Origin: Gemmatimonadota bacterium | GTDB lineage: Bacteria; Gemmatimonadota; Gemmatimonadetes; Longimicrobiales; Gaopeijiaceae | Length of the DNA stretch: 64,000 nucleotides | NCBI GenBank assembly: GCA_015664885.1 | Contig: DQPL01000124.1 | Span: forward strand, 1 to 64,000 | Reading direction: 5' to 3' | Shown here: positions 38,607 through 47,090 of the stretch, one piece after another | How positions within the stretch are numbered: the stretch's first letter is position 1 | Layout of the letters: each line of letters starts with the position of its first letter | Program-made: the position numbers and the translations under genes | The notes under the pieces: model-generated | The model's database searches: none | What the model was told of the DNA's origin: nothing | The model's input: only the letters and a program-made list of their open reading frames with translations

Positions 38607-38682
38607 CTATATGTTCACGGAGGTTGGGGGACATCCGACGCAATCGAGACACGGCGACGGGGTGCTTATGTTGAAGCGGAAC

Positions 38683-38718
38683 TTAGCAGCCCGCCGGACG
38701 TCTGCCACAGGCTGCTAA
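38683..38718 (-). terminator. Possible terminator after amidase 1
   Basis: Perfect 9-bp inverted repeat TTAGCAGCC / GGCTGCTAA with an 18-nt GC-rich loop; its right arm overlaps the amidase stop codon. No T-run follows, so termination is only suggested by symmetry and position. Confidence 0.4.
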
Positions 38719-40325
38719 CTCCGAGGCGCCGCCGACAACCGAGGGGCCACTCGCGCCTTCGTTGCTTGCTCCAGCAAGTAGGCGTAGCCCAGCAACTCCG
38801 CCTCGGTCCATAGGTCCCCGACGAAGGCGAGCACGAAGGGAGTACCGTCCTCGTAGTAGCTGTATGGGACAGTCACGACCGGCACACCGAAGTCGTTGAT
38901 GATGTTGCTGGGCAGTTCCGGCCAGTTGTTCGGCTTGTAGTCCGGACGCTCCGGATCTTCCACCATGTCGCGGTTCGGGGCGCCCGCCTGTGGGAAGAAG
39001 AGTCCGTCCAGGTCGTGCTCTTCGAACACGCCGCGATACAGTTGGCGTATGCGCATGCGCCACGCCTGGAAGGCATCCCCGGCCTCGGTGGCGCTAGGCC
39101 GCGCCGGCGAGGTGGGGCCGCGCCCCCCCCGCCCGCCTCGCCCGCGTCCGCGCCGGAACTCTCGGCCACTCAGGGCCTCCCATTCCTGAACGCTGTGGAA
39201 CGAGGCATTCGGCCCGAGCCCCTGCATGTATCGCAGCATGTCGTACGCGCCCTGTGAGGGGACCCGGGGACGCTCGCCATACAACTCGATGAAGCCGCTC
39301 CCCTCGAATGGGTCCTCCACGACCTCGGCTCCGAGGCCTACGAGCGTGGCGATCGCGTCCCGGTACTCCACTTCCGTCAACGGATCGAGCGGGAGCCACT
39401 GGTTGCGCCAACCCGGACCCACGAGCCCGAAGCGCTTGCCCTCCAGGGTCGCCCCTTCGAGCGAAGCGAGGTAACCACCCTCGGGCATGTGACCCACCGC
39501 AGCAAACGTCGCGGGATCCTCGGGCGTCGGTCCTGAAATGACATCAAGCGTGCGGGCCGCATCGCGCACCGTGCGAGCCAGCGGGCCTACGACGTCGACG
39601 TAGGTGCCGCTCAGAGGCACGATGCCCTCGATGGGTGCTAGGCCGTATGTGACCTTTACGGCGACCAGTCCTTGAGCAGAAGCCGGGTTTTGCAGAGACC
39701 CACCGGTCTCGGTCCCGAGCCCGAGCACCGCGAAGCTGGCGTTGACCGCCGTTGCGGTGCCACCGCTCGACCCACCCGGCACCTTGTCCACGTTGTACGG
39801 GTTGAGCGTCACCCCAGCGACCGTGCTCTCGGTGCGCGTGCCGTGGCCTGCGAAGTCGGGCAGGTTGGTCTTGCCCAGGATGATCGCGCCCGCGGCGCGG
39901 AGGCGGTCGACCACCGCGGCGTTGTCATCCGGGATCATGTCGATACCACCGGTCGCGCCACTGAAACCGTCGAAGCCCGCAGTGGTGACTCGTCCCGCCT
40001 GGTCGATGTTGTCCTTGATGACGACGGGCACGCCGTGCAGTGGGCCAACCGGCCCCGCGGCGACGTATTGCTCGTCGAGCTCAGCGGCGACGAGCAACGC
40101 GTCCGCGTTCATCGAGATGAACGCATTGTAGTGCTCCTCGTAGAGCTCAATGCGATCGAGGTACGCCCGCGTGAGCTCCACCGCTGTGTATTCCCCGGCG
40201 GCGTATGCTGCTTGAATCTGGTCGACGGTTAGTTCAACGACGTCGATCGCTTGGGCACTAGCGACCCCGGGGCACCAACATATCGCCCCAGCCAAGAGCC
40301 ACGTACGCGTGGCGTGCGAATTCAG
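38715..40325 (-). CDS. Exported amidase (amidase signature family) 1, apparent CTG start
   Basis: 536 residues. The amidase-signature catalytic triad is visible: Lys in VPVVIKDNIDQAG, cis-Ser in VPGGSSGGTATA and nucleophile Ser in GLGTETGGSLQNPAS. Homologous sequence plus a Sec signal peptide (TWLLAGAICWCPGVASAQA) needs a start upstream of the first TTG at 40295; CTG 40325 overlaps the M20 stop as CTGA and supplies a proper n-region (MNSHATRTW). A Gly/Arg-rich insert (RRGRGRGGRGGRGP) lies in the C-terminal third. It hydrolyses an amide in the periplasm; substrate unknown. Coupled to M20-A. Confidence 0.85.
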   Translation of the reverse strand: MNSHATRTWLLAGAICWCPGVASAQAIDVVELTVDQIQAAYAAGEYTAVELTRAYLDRIELYEEHYNAFISMNADALLVAAELDEQYVAAGPVGPLHGVPVVIKDNIDQAGRVTTAGFDGFSGATGGIDMIPDDNAAVVDRLRAAGAIILGKTNLPDFAGHGTRTESTVAGVTLNPYNVDKVPGGSSGGTATAVNASFAVLGLGTETGGSLQNPASAQGLVAVKVTYGLAPIEGIVPLSGTYVDVVGPLARTVRDAARTLDVISGPTPEDPATFAAVGHMPEGGYLASLEGATLEGKRFGLVGPGWRNQWLPLDPLTEVEYRDAIATLVGLGAEVVEDPFEGSGFIELYGERPRVPSQGAYDMLRYMQGLGPNASFHSVQEWEALSGREFRRGRGRGGRGGRGPTSPARPSATEAGDAFQAWRMRIRQLYRGVFEEHDLDGLFFPQAGAPNRDMVEDPERPDYKPNNWPELPSNIINDFGVPVVTVPYSYYEDGTPFVLAFVGDLWTEAELLGYAYLLEQATKARVAPRLSAAPRS

Positions 40326-41956
40326 CGGGCGTCCGGCGCCGAGCCATCCTCAGAGATCGGCCGGGTTCGGATCGTTGGATACTCGATCCCTAGCTGCTCG
40401 AGATAGGTGTCGAAGCGCGTGGCGTCGAAGTAAAAGGGGCGCATCTGGGGGCGCCAGCGCGCCATGAGCTCCTCGTTCAGCCAGATCGCGGGCTGGTCCG
40501 TCGGCGCGATGAAGGGGATGTATTCGGCCTCCTCGCTCTGCACATCGTTGAAGTAGTCCCATGCGGCATCGACCGTCTCGCCATCGAGGAAGAGATCGAG
40601 CAGCGTCAAAGCCTGGACCTTCGCCCCCGCGACTCCGCCCTTATGAGCAATGGGCGTCGCCATCGCAATTCCGTTTGCCCAGTTGTGCCCGGGACCACCA
40701 CTCATGTTTGACGGGTAACGGAGCGTCACGGTCGGCATGTTCCACGATACATCGCCGATGTCGTCCGAGCCGCCGCCGAGGGACCGCGACAAGTCGACGG
40801 GACCACGAAGAGAGCCGATCGTGTCCGCAAGGCCGACGATATCGACGCCCAACTCCCCTTGGAACGCCTCGGCGAAGCGGCGGTCGTCGTCACTCCACTC
40901 CGGCATGCCGACGCGCTCGATGTTGGCGTAGGTGACCTCCGCCACCGGCTTGCTGAAGTGCCGGCCCCAGGCCGATCCGACGGTCATGATGGTGTCGATC
41001 TGCGTGCCCGTCATGAGCGCGGCACCCTGGGCCATCAGGACCGCGGCGTCGTATTGCTCCTTGGTGAGCTCGTAGTCCCGCTCCCGGAAGTAGAACCAGA
41101 TCGTCGCGGTCTGAGGCACGACGTTGGGCTGGTCGCCACCCTCGACGATGATGTAGTGCGACCGCGCCGCGGGCCGCAGGTGCTCGCGCTTGAACTCCCA
41201 CGCTTGCGCCATGAGCATGATGGCGTCGAGCGCGGAACGACCCCGCCAGGGCGACCCCGCCGAGTGGGCGGTTTCACCGGTGAAACGGAACTGGACCGAC
41301 CAGAGGGCGTTCCCTCCCGCCTGCCCCCAGCTCATGCCGAAGCCGTTCGATACGTGCGTGAAGAGGTTCACGTCGACGCCGTCGAAGGTGCCTTCGCGTA
41401 CGAAGAACGCCTTGGAGGCGACCAACTCTTCCGCGACGCCCGGCCAAAGCAACAGTGTGCCGTCGATGTTCTCCCGCTCCATCAGCTCCTTCACGACGAT
41501 GGCGCCCACGATGTTGACCGCCTGACCCGAGTTGTGCCCCTCACCGTGTCCCGGCGCCATGGGAAGGATCGCTTCGCGGTACGCAACTCCGGGCTTCTGG
41601 TTCGATTGTGGGATTCCGTCTACGTCTGAACCCATCGCAATGACGGGCGAGCCCGTCCCGTTCGACCACCGAGCGGTCCACGCGCTCGGCATGCCGGCAA
41701 CCCCTAGCTCGATGTCGAAGCCCTCCGACTCGAGCAACTCAGTCAGATATCGCTGGGTCTCGAACTCCTGCATGCCGAGCTCACCGAACGAGAAGAGTTG
41801 ATCGATGATCTTCTGCACCAGCCCGGATCGGTCCTGAACCATCTGCTCTGCTTCGTCCTTGAGCGCGGCCAGTCGGGAATCGGCCTGCGCCGTGACGTCA
41901 GCGGGGTTGGCAGTCGTCACGAGTAGGAAGAGCGCGAGAGGGATCATTCGGCGCAT
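40322..41956 (-). CDS. Exported M20 amidohydrolase A (AbgB-like)
   Basis: 544 residues from ATG 41956, with a signal peptide (IPLALFLLVTTANPADVTAQ). M20 features: AMGSDVDGIPQSNQ, APGHGEGHNSGQAVNI (metal-ligand region), GETAHSAGSPWRGRSALDA (dimerisation domain edge) and GGGSDDIGDVSWNMPTVTL near the C-terminus, as in the p-aminobenzoyl-glutamate hydrolase AbgB. It hydrolyses an N-acyl amino acid or small amide outside the cytoplasm. It is nearly collinear with M20-B (47087-48721, same length), and each is followed by an amidase, so the pair arose by operon duplication. Confidence 0.87.
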   Translation of the reverse strand: MRRMIPLALFLLVTTANPADVTAQADSRLAALKDEAEQMVQDRSGLVQKIIDQLFSFGELGMQEFETQRYLTELLESEGFDIELGVAGMPSAWTARWSNGTGSPVIAMGSDVDGIPQSNQKPGVAYREAILPMAPGHGEGHNSGQAVNIVGAIVVKELMERENIDGTLLLWPGVAEELVASKAFFVREGTFDGVDVNLFTHVSNGFGMSWGQAGGNALWSVQFRFTGETAHSAGSPWRGRSALDAIMLMAQAWEFKREHLRPAARSHYIIVEGGDQPNVVPQTATIWFYFRERDYELTKEQYDAAVLMAQGAALMTGTQIDTIMTVGSAWGRHFSKPVAEVTYANIERVGMPEWSDDDRRFAEAFQGELGVDIVGLADTIGSLRGPVDLSRSLGGGSDDIGDVSWNMPTVTLRYPSNMSGGPGHNWANGIAMATPIAHKGGVAGAKVQALTLLDLFLDGETVDAAWDYFNDVQSEEAEYIPFIAPTDQPAIWLNEELMARWRPQMRPFYFDATRFDTYLEQLGIEYPTIRTRPISEDGSAPDAR

Positions 41957-41987
41957 GGAAGGCTCCGTGGGTGAGTCCGGTATCGGT

Positions 41988-42014
41988 GTCAGGGGCTGCA
42001 GGATGACCCCTGAC
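41988..42014. other. Perfect 8-bp inverted repeat in the M20-A / apbE intergenic region
   Basis: GTCAGGGG and CCCCTGAC around an 11-nt loop, 32 bp upstream of the M20-A start codon on the minus strand. It could be an RNA hairpin in the M20-A leader or an operator. No known motif was recognised. Confidence 0.4.
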
Positions 42015-42070
42015 CGGCCCGCGGGCAATCCCCCAGCTCCGGGGGACTCCCCCACCCTCGCTTTCCTCCC

Positions 42071-42099
42071 TTGAACCGCTCTGAGAAATCGCGTAGTAT
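42071..42099 (+). promoter_or_regulatory. Sigma70-like promoter for the apbE-porin cassette
   Basis: TTGAAC (-35, 42071-42076) and TAGTAT (-10, 42094-42099) are separated by exactly 17 bp, in a region otherwise GC-rich. The expected start site near 42106 lies just ahead of the Fur-like palindrome. Confidence 0.6.
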
Positions 42100-42111
42100 C
42101 CGTCGACATCA

Positions 42112-42130
42112 ATTGAGAACGACTCTCAAT
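42112..42130 (+). promoter_or_regulatory. Fur-like operator
   Basis: ATTGAGAACGACTCTCAAT: 7-bp perfect arms around a 5-bp centre. The inner 15 bases match the 7-1-7 Fur pattern TGAtAAT-n-ATTaTCA at 10 of 14 defined positions. It is placed just downstream of the predicted -10, where a bound repressor would block transcription. A different Fur-family regulator (Zur, Mur) is possible. Confidence 0.6.
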
Positions 42131-42153
42131 CGCATCTTTCGTGGAGATTCGCA

Positions 42154-44379
42154 GTGGCTCCAGCCATTTTTTCGGCCCTGGCCTTCGTCGCCTCCATCCA
42201 GGCCGGTCCGACCGACTCATCGCAGCTCGTCACGCGCGAGGCGTGGGTCATGGGGACGAGGCTTTCAGTGATCGTGGAGGCCACGTCACTGGCCGACGCG
42301 AGCCAGGCCAGCGAGAACGTCATCCGTGAAGTCGAACGGCTCGAGCGCATGTTGAGCACCTGGGATCCACAGAGCGAGATGCACGCCATCAACACCGCGG
42401 AAGTCGGGCAGCCGGTCACTCCCTCGCCGGAGCTCGCGGCGCTTCTCACCGAGGCCGAGCGCTACTCCCGCACTTCGCACGCAGCCTTCGACGCTCGTGT
42501 GGGCGCGCTCGTGGACGCGTGGGACCTGCGCGGCGCCGGCGACGTACCGGCAGCTCGCGAGCTCTTGGCGGCGCGGAATGCCACGGGTGCGGGCGCGATG
42601 TCGATCGACGAGCGCACCGGTGTCGTAGTCCGACACATGCCGGCTGCCTGGATCGATACTGGAGGCTTCGGCAAGGGCGCCGCGCTTCGGGCAGCGGCAC
42701 GTAGGCTTGAGGCGGATGGCGTAGACCGGGCTCTCATCGACCTCGGCGGCCAACTGTGGGCGCAGGGCAGCGCGCAGAAGCCCTGGTCGGTGTACATCGC
42801 GCACCCGGAGCAACGACAACGTCGGGTCGCGCGGCTCGAGGTCCACGGCGTCTCGGTCGCAACCAGTGGCACGTCTGAGCGCTTCATCGAGGCCGAAGGC
42901 ATGCGATGGGGACACATCCTCGACCCCCGCACTGGGCAGCCAGCCCCGGCATGGGGAAGCGTGACCGTAGTCAGCGCCGACCCGGTGGAAGCCGATGCCC
43001 TGGCGACAGCCTTGTATGTCATGGGCCCGCAGGAAGGCCGAGCCTGGGCCGCGCGGCACCCCGAAGTGGACGCACTCTTCCTCGAGGCGGAGAGCGGGGC
43101 GTTGGCCGCTAGTTGGACTGGAGGCATGGAGCAGTGGTTAGTCGACGCTCCCGTCCCATCGACCGCTCCCGCACAAGCGCCGACACAGCAGGTCGACACA
43201 GCGCGCATCGCGGCGCTGGAGCGCCGGATCGAGGCAGTGACCCGCGAGCTCGAGCGCTTGCAGCTCGGCCGCGATGTGGTCGAGGCGGACTCGTCGATCC
43301 AGGGCCTCGGGCCGGCTGCCTCGAAGGTGTACCGAGTAAACCAGGGCGTCTCGCTCGGCGGCTACGGCGAGTTCCTGTATCAGAATTTCGCCGCCCAGCG
43401 ACAAGACGGCTCCAGGTCGGGTGCACTCAACAAAGTCGACGCTCTGCGAGCGATCCTCTACGTCGGCTACAAGTTCAACGATCGCTTGATCTTCAACTCG
43501 GAGCTCGAGATCGAGCACGCGAAAGAAAGCTTCCTCGAGTTCGCGTACCTCGACTATCTGCTGAGTGACCACGTCGGAGTGCGCGGTGGAATGCTGCTCG
43601 CGCCGCTGGGTCTCGTCAACGAGCTGCACGAGCCGCCGGTCTTCCTGGGCACCGAACGCCCGGTCACCGAGAACCGAATCATCCCGACGACGTGGAGGGA
43701 GAACGGCATCGGCCTCTTCGGTAGCGGAGACGCTTTCTCCTGGCGCCTCTACCTGATGAACTCTTTCAACGGTGCCAAGTTCAGCGCTGCGGGCCTAAGG
43801 GGCGGCCGACAAAAGGGCTCCAAGGCGCTCGCCGAGGACATGGGGGTCGCGGGCCGCTTCGACTACACGGGCACACCCGGGTTGCTGCTCGGTCTCTCGG
43901 CCTACAGCGGGGAGACGGCTCAGGGTCAGGAGCTCGGCGGCCAAAGCGTGGGCGGTCGAGTGCGCATCTGGGACGCTCACTTCGACTACAAGACGCGCGG
44001 TTGGGACCTGCGCGCGCTAGTCGCCGGCGCGCAGGTGAGCGACGTAGCGGACATGAACGCGCTCATCGGCCTGGAGGGGGCGGAAGGCATCGGAACCGAC
44101 ATGTTGGGCTGGTACGTTCAGGCGGGTTACGACGTGTTGCGCACTTCGCGGTCCCCCCATCAGCTGATCCCCTACGTGCGTTACGAGAGGGTGAACACCC
44201 AGCGAGGGGTCGCGTCGGGCTTCTCTGCGAACCCGGCCACAGACCTGACGGTGACCTCGATTGGCGCGGCATGGAGACCGATCTCCCAAGCGATCCTGAA
44301 GCTCGACTATCAGATACACTCCACGGCTGCGGATACCGGTGTAAACCAGCTCAATGCCTCGCTGGGTTGGCTCTTTTGA
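42154..44379 (+). CDS. ApbE (FAD:protein FMN transferase)-porin fusion
   Basis: 741 residues from GTG 42154 with GGAG 8 nt upstream. Residues 1-17 look like a signal peptide. Residues ~25-330 are a complete ApbE domain: VMGTRLSVIVE, STWDPQSEMHAIN, AAFDARVGALVDAWDL, IDTGGFGKGAA, ALIDLGGQLWAQG, VATSGTSERF, GHILDPRTGQPA and VEADALATALYVMG. After a Pro/Gln linker comes a short coiled coil (349-371), then a ~350-residue beta-barrel resembling porins (GVSLGGYGEFLYQNF ... INQLNASLGWLF-like aromatic end). ApbE transfers FMN from FAD onto Thr/Ser of exported target proteins. The next gene encodes such a target, with a TGATG overlap. Fusion of the enzyme to an outer-membrane barrel is unusual; both domains look complete. 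Confidence 0.85.
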   Translation: MAPAIFSALAFVASIQAGPTDSSQLVTREAWVMGTRLSVIVEATSLADASQASENVIREVERLERMLSTWDPQSEMHAINTAEVGQPVTPSPELAALLTEAERYSRTSHAAFDARVGALVDAWDLRGAGDVPAARELLAARNATGAGAMSIDERTGVVVRHMPAAWIDTGGFGKGAALRAAARRLEADGVDRALIDLGGQLWAQGSAQKPWSVYIAHPEQRQRRVARLEVHGVSVATSGTSERFIEAEGMRWGHILDPRTGQPAPAWGSVTVVSADPVEADALATALYVMGPQEGRAWAARHPEVDALFLEAESGALAASWTGGMEQWLVDAPVPSTAPAQAPTQQVDTARIAALERRIEAVTRELERLQLGRDVVEADSSIQGLGPAASKVYRVNQGVSLGGYGEFLYQNFAAQRQDGSRSGALNKVDALRAILYVGYKFNDRLIFNSELEIEHAKESFLEFAYLDYLLSDHVGVRGGMLLAPLGLVNELHEPPVFLGTERPVTENRIIPTTWRENGIGLFGSGDAFSWRLYLMNSFNGAKFSAAGLRGGRQKGSKALAEDMGVAGRFDYTGTPGLLLGLSAYSGETAQGQELGGQSVGGRVRIWDAHFDYKTRGWDLRALVAGAQVSDVADMNALIGLEGAEGIGTDMLGWYVQAGYDVLRTSRSPHQLIPYVRYERVNTQRGVASGFSANPATDLTVTSIGAAWRPISQAILKLDYQIHSTAADTGVNQLNASLGWLF

Positions 44380-44927
44380 TGCGAGCAGCCATGACGACGG
44401 GCGCGCTCGTCGTGCTCGCGTGTGCGGGTCCGGTCGGCGCGCAGACGCTGACCCAGGACGAAGCGTTGGCTCTCGCATTTCCAGGCGCGGAAGTGGAGCG
44501 GCGCACTGCCTTCCTCGACGACACACAGCTCGCGAGAGCCTCCAGCCTCGCAGGCCCAGATGTCGACGTGGAATCGACGGTGGTGACCTACTACGTCGCG
44601 ATGCGGCGGGGAGAACCGGCCGGCGTAGCCTACTTCGATGTGGACCGGGTGCGCACTCTCCCGCAAGTGCTGATGATCGTGGTCGGCACCGACGGCCGCG
44701 TGGTCCGTGTCGAGACGGTCAGCTTCAGAGAGCCGCCCGAGTACCGCGCCCCAGAGGGATGGCTCGCGCAGTTCCACGGTCGTGTGCTCGATGACCAGCT
44801 CTCTCTCAAGGGCGCAATCGCCAACATCACCGGAGCAACGTTGACCTCGGGAGCCGTGACGCGCGCTACGCGCCGCGTGATGGCGCTGCACTCGATCATT
44901 GACCCATTCGGTGTAGGCGCACGATGA
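44379..44927 (+). CDS. Exported FMN-binding domain protein (flavinylation target)
   Basis: 182 residues with a signal peptide (GALVVLACAGPVGAQ). The C-terminal part is an FMN_bind domain as in NqrC/RnfG, ending with the flavinylation motif TGATLTSGA at 151-159; by analogy with NqrC, Thr154 would carry covalent FMN. The middle (VLMIVVGTDGRVVRVETVSF) matches the domain core. It is the expected substrate of the ApbE domain encoded immediately upstream. It has no lipobox or obvious membrane anchor, so it is periplasmic or held by a partner. Confidence 0.82.
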   Translation: MRAAMTTGALVVLACAGPVGAQTLTQDEALALAFPGAEVERRTAFLDDTQLARASSLAGPDVDVESTVVTYYVAMRRGEPAGVAYFDVDRVRTLPQVLMIVVGTDGRVVRVETVSFREPPEYRAPEGWLAQFHGRVLDDQLSLKGAIANITGATLTSGAVTRATRRVMALHSIIDPFGVGAR

Positions 44928-45520
44928 CGCGGTTCCACGGGTGGTTCCTGTACGGCTCGACCATCGCGACCGCCGCGAGCGGCATCACGTACTTCGTGAT
45001 GAAGCGCTTCTTCGAGTCCTCGGACCCTTGGGCGGTGATCAACCATCCTTTGGAGCCCTGGGCGCTCAAGCTGCACATCCTGAGCGCCCCTCTCATGCTC
45101 TTCGCCGTGGGTCTGATCACGACCCAACACATCTGGCGAAGTCTCAGGTCCAGCCTCCCGACCGGGCGGCACAGCGGTCGCATCGCATCGTATGTCTTTG
45201 TGCCACTCGTGCTGAGCGGGTACTCGATCCAGGCCATCACGTCTCCTCTTACGCTGGAAGTGCTCGCTTGGGCGCACTTGGCGCTCGGCCTCGTCGCCGC
45301 GGGGGCAATCGGCGTTCACCGCATGGTGCTTCACACGCGGCGGAGGCAGCGGAAGGGGGCGTTGCCAGTGCTACAGCTGCCTGCGCAGCTCGAATCGGCT
45401 GATACGGACCCCGTGCCCGATTCCTGCCAAGAACTCGAAGCCCCGCGCCGCGCTAGAAGTCCATCGCAGGCCGACGCACATGCCAGTCGGTCGTCGACTG
45501 AAACGCCTGCGCCACGTTGA
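44924..45520 (+). CDS. Four-TM membrane protein with conserved histidines (possible b-type cytochrome)
   Basis: 198 residues, ATGA-coupled to the FMN-binding gene. Predicted helices lie at about 8-25, 51-68, 88-106 and 112-132. His51 and His69 flank the second helix (LHILSAPLMLFAVGLITTQH) and His118 and His132 the fourth (WAHLALGLVAAGAIGVH), a layout compatible with haem b ligation, as in small membrane cytochromes found with FMN-binding proteins. A hydrophilic C-terminal tail of ~60 residues overlaps the convergent amidase 2 gene by 68 bp. Likely role: passing quinol electrons to the flavoprotein; this is inference. Confidence 0.6.
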   Translation: MTRFHGWFLYGSTIATAASGITYFVMKRFFESSDPWAVINHPLEPWALKLHILSAPLMLFAVGLITTQHIWRSLRSSLPTGRHSGRIASYVFVPLVLSGYSIQAITSPLTLEVLAWAHLALGLVAAGAIGVHRMVLHTRRRQRKGALPVLQLPAQLESADTDPVPDSCQELEAPRRARSPSQADAHASRSSTETPAPR

Positions 45521-47090
45521 GAATTTTGTCGTCGGCGAAGAGGTCTCCCACAATCGTCGTGGTCAGCGGCATCGTCGTCGGGCTGTCCGCGTCAGGATTC
45601 CGAACACCGAAGCCATAAGGCACGATTACGGCTGGGTGGCCCGTATCGTTCGTGAGACCGACCGCACCGGATCCGCTCACGAACATGTCGAAGCCGTCCA
45701 TCGCCTCGGCCATCTCCTGCATGAGGATAAGCCGGCGGCGCTGGCCGTTGATGTAGTCGAGCGCGCGCATGTCTCGGCCGCGCCGGAATCGACCGCGACG
45801 GCGGCGATCGGCGGGTTCGAGATCTTCGGGCAGGGGCTCGGGCTCCACGCCACCCGGGGCGATGTGATAGTCGAACGCCGCGGCCGACTCGGCGCCCAGC
45901 TGGTCCATTCTGGCGTTCGGCAGCTCGTTCATCTCCCTGAGATTGGCGCCGAGCTCGGAAAGCTTCTCGAGGAACGACTCCGGCGCGTCCTCGTCGAACC
46001 CTATGCGCAGCGTGCTCAGGTCTACCCTGCGGTCATACACAAAAGGCGCCGTAATCGTCGCCGGGTCTTTTTCGCTCGCGCCGTGGATCGCGTTGAAGAC
46101 CAAGGCGCAGTCCTCGATGGAACGACACATGGGCCCCGGCTTGTCCATGCTCCACGAGAGTACCATGGCGCCGTACCGCGTAATCCTACCAAACGTCGGC
46201 CGCAGTGCGCTCAGCCCGTTGCGTCGTGAGGGCGAAACGATCGAGCCACGCGTCTCGGTGCCGATCCCGAACGCAACGCACGCGGCGGCGGTCGCCGAAC
46301 CCGGGCCCGCCGAGGAGCCGCTCGAGCCCTCTTCGATATTCCACGGGTTCTTGGTACGACCGCGGTACCAACGATCGCCTTGCGCGAACTCACCCGTGGC
46401 GAGCTTGGCGATAAGCACCGCGCCGGCGTCGCGCAGCCGCACGACGAGGTCGGCATCCTCCTCGATGACCTGGTCCTGGAACTGCGCGGAGCCCCATGTG
46501 GTGCGTGCGCCCGTGACGGAGAACAGATCCTTCACGCCGTACGGAATGCCGTGCAGAGGCCCGCGCCAGTTGCCCTGACGCAGGTCCGCATCGGCCTGCT
46601 GCGCTTCCTCGCGTGCACGATCCTCGAGGATCGAGACCGCGCACAGCAGAACCGGGTCGTAGCGCTTGATGCGGTCGAGATAGATCTCCGTGAGGTCGAC
46701 CGAGGTGATGTGACCATCCCTAACCAGCGCAGACAGCCTATGCACGGGCAGGAACGCTACGTCCTCTTCGTTGCTCGGGACCGGCCCGGGCCAAGCCGGA
46801 ATGTCGATCGGCGTACGCTCGAACATCGCGGGTCCGTGCTCACGCCACAGCTTCTCCATGAGCGAGCCCGTTCCGCCGGGATACGCCTGGAAGACGACAG
46901 CGGGGTGTTCGCCCTGGCCCAGCGGCACGGGAGGAGGACCCTGCTGTTGCTGCTCCAGGATCGTGGCGACGAGCGCCGGCTCGGATGCCGCGAGAGATGC
47001 CGGGTCGATCGCGCCCGCGGCCGCAGCTGCTGCAGCCACCCTTAGGAAGTCGCGACGCTCAATGCCACCGCCCGTGTCTTTCGTGCTCAT
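45453..47090 (-). CDS. Tat-exported amidase (amidase signature family) 2
   Basis: 545 residues from ATG 47090 (ATGA overlap with M20-B). A twin-arginine signal (GGGIERRDFLRVAAAAAAAG) directs folded export. Catalytic residues: Lys in YGVKDLFSVTGA, cis-Ser in EGSSGSSAGPGSA and nucleophile Ser in GIGTETRGSIVSPS. An Arg-rich insert (PADRRRRGRFRRGRDM) occurs in the C-terminal third. It is second in an M20-amidase operon like amidase 1, but the two amidases differ more than their M20 partners do, including Tat versus Sec export. Confidence 0.87.
   Translation of the reverse strand: MSTKDTGGGIERRDFLRVAAAAAAAGAIDPASLAASEPALVATILEQQQQGPPPVPLGQGEHPAVVFQAYPGGTGSLMEKLWREHGPAMFERTPIDIPAWPGPVPSNEEDVAFLPVHRLSALVRDGHITSVDLTEIYLDRIKRYDPVLLCAVSILEDRAREEAQQADADLRQGNWRGPLHGIPYGVKDLFSVTGARTTWGSAQFQDQVIEEDADLVVRLRDAGAVLIAKLATGEFAQGDRWYRGRTKNPWNIEEGSSGSSAGPGSATAAACVAFGIGTETRGSIVSPSRRNGLSALRPTFGRITRYGAMVLSWSMDKPGPMCRSIEDCALVFNAIHGASEKDPATITAPFVYDRRVDLSTLRIGFDEDAPESFLEKLSELGANLREMNELPNARMDQLGAESAAAFDYHIAPGGVEPEPLPEDLEPADRRRRGRFRRGRDMRALDYINGQRRRLILMQEMAEAMDGFDMFVSGSGAVGLTNDTGHPAVIVPYGFGVRNPDADSPTTMPLTTTIVGDLFADDKILNVAQAFQSTTDWHVRRPAMDF

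Noticed and set aside
41988-42014. Inverted repeat as a second Fur site
   Set aside because: GTCAGGGG/CCCCTGAC has perfect symmetry but is GC-rich and lacks the TGA-n-AA pattern; left as an unassigned hairpin.
42154-44379. ApbE-porin fusion as just another deletion chimera
   Set aside because: Unlike the scars elsewhere, both domains are complete, a linker and coiled coil join them, and the downstream gene is the natural ApbE substrate. Kept as a probable real fusion, with a read check proposed.
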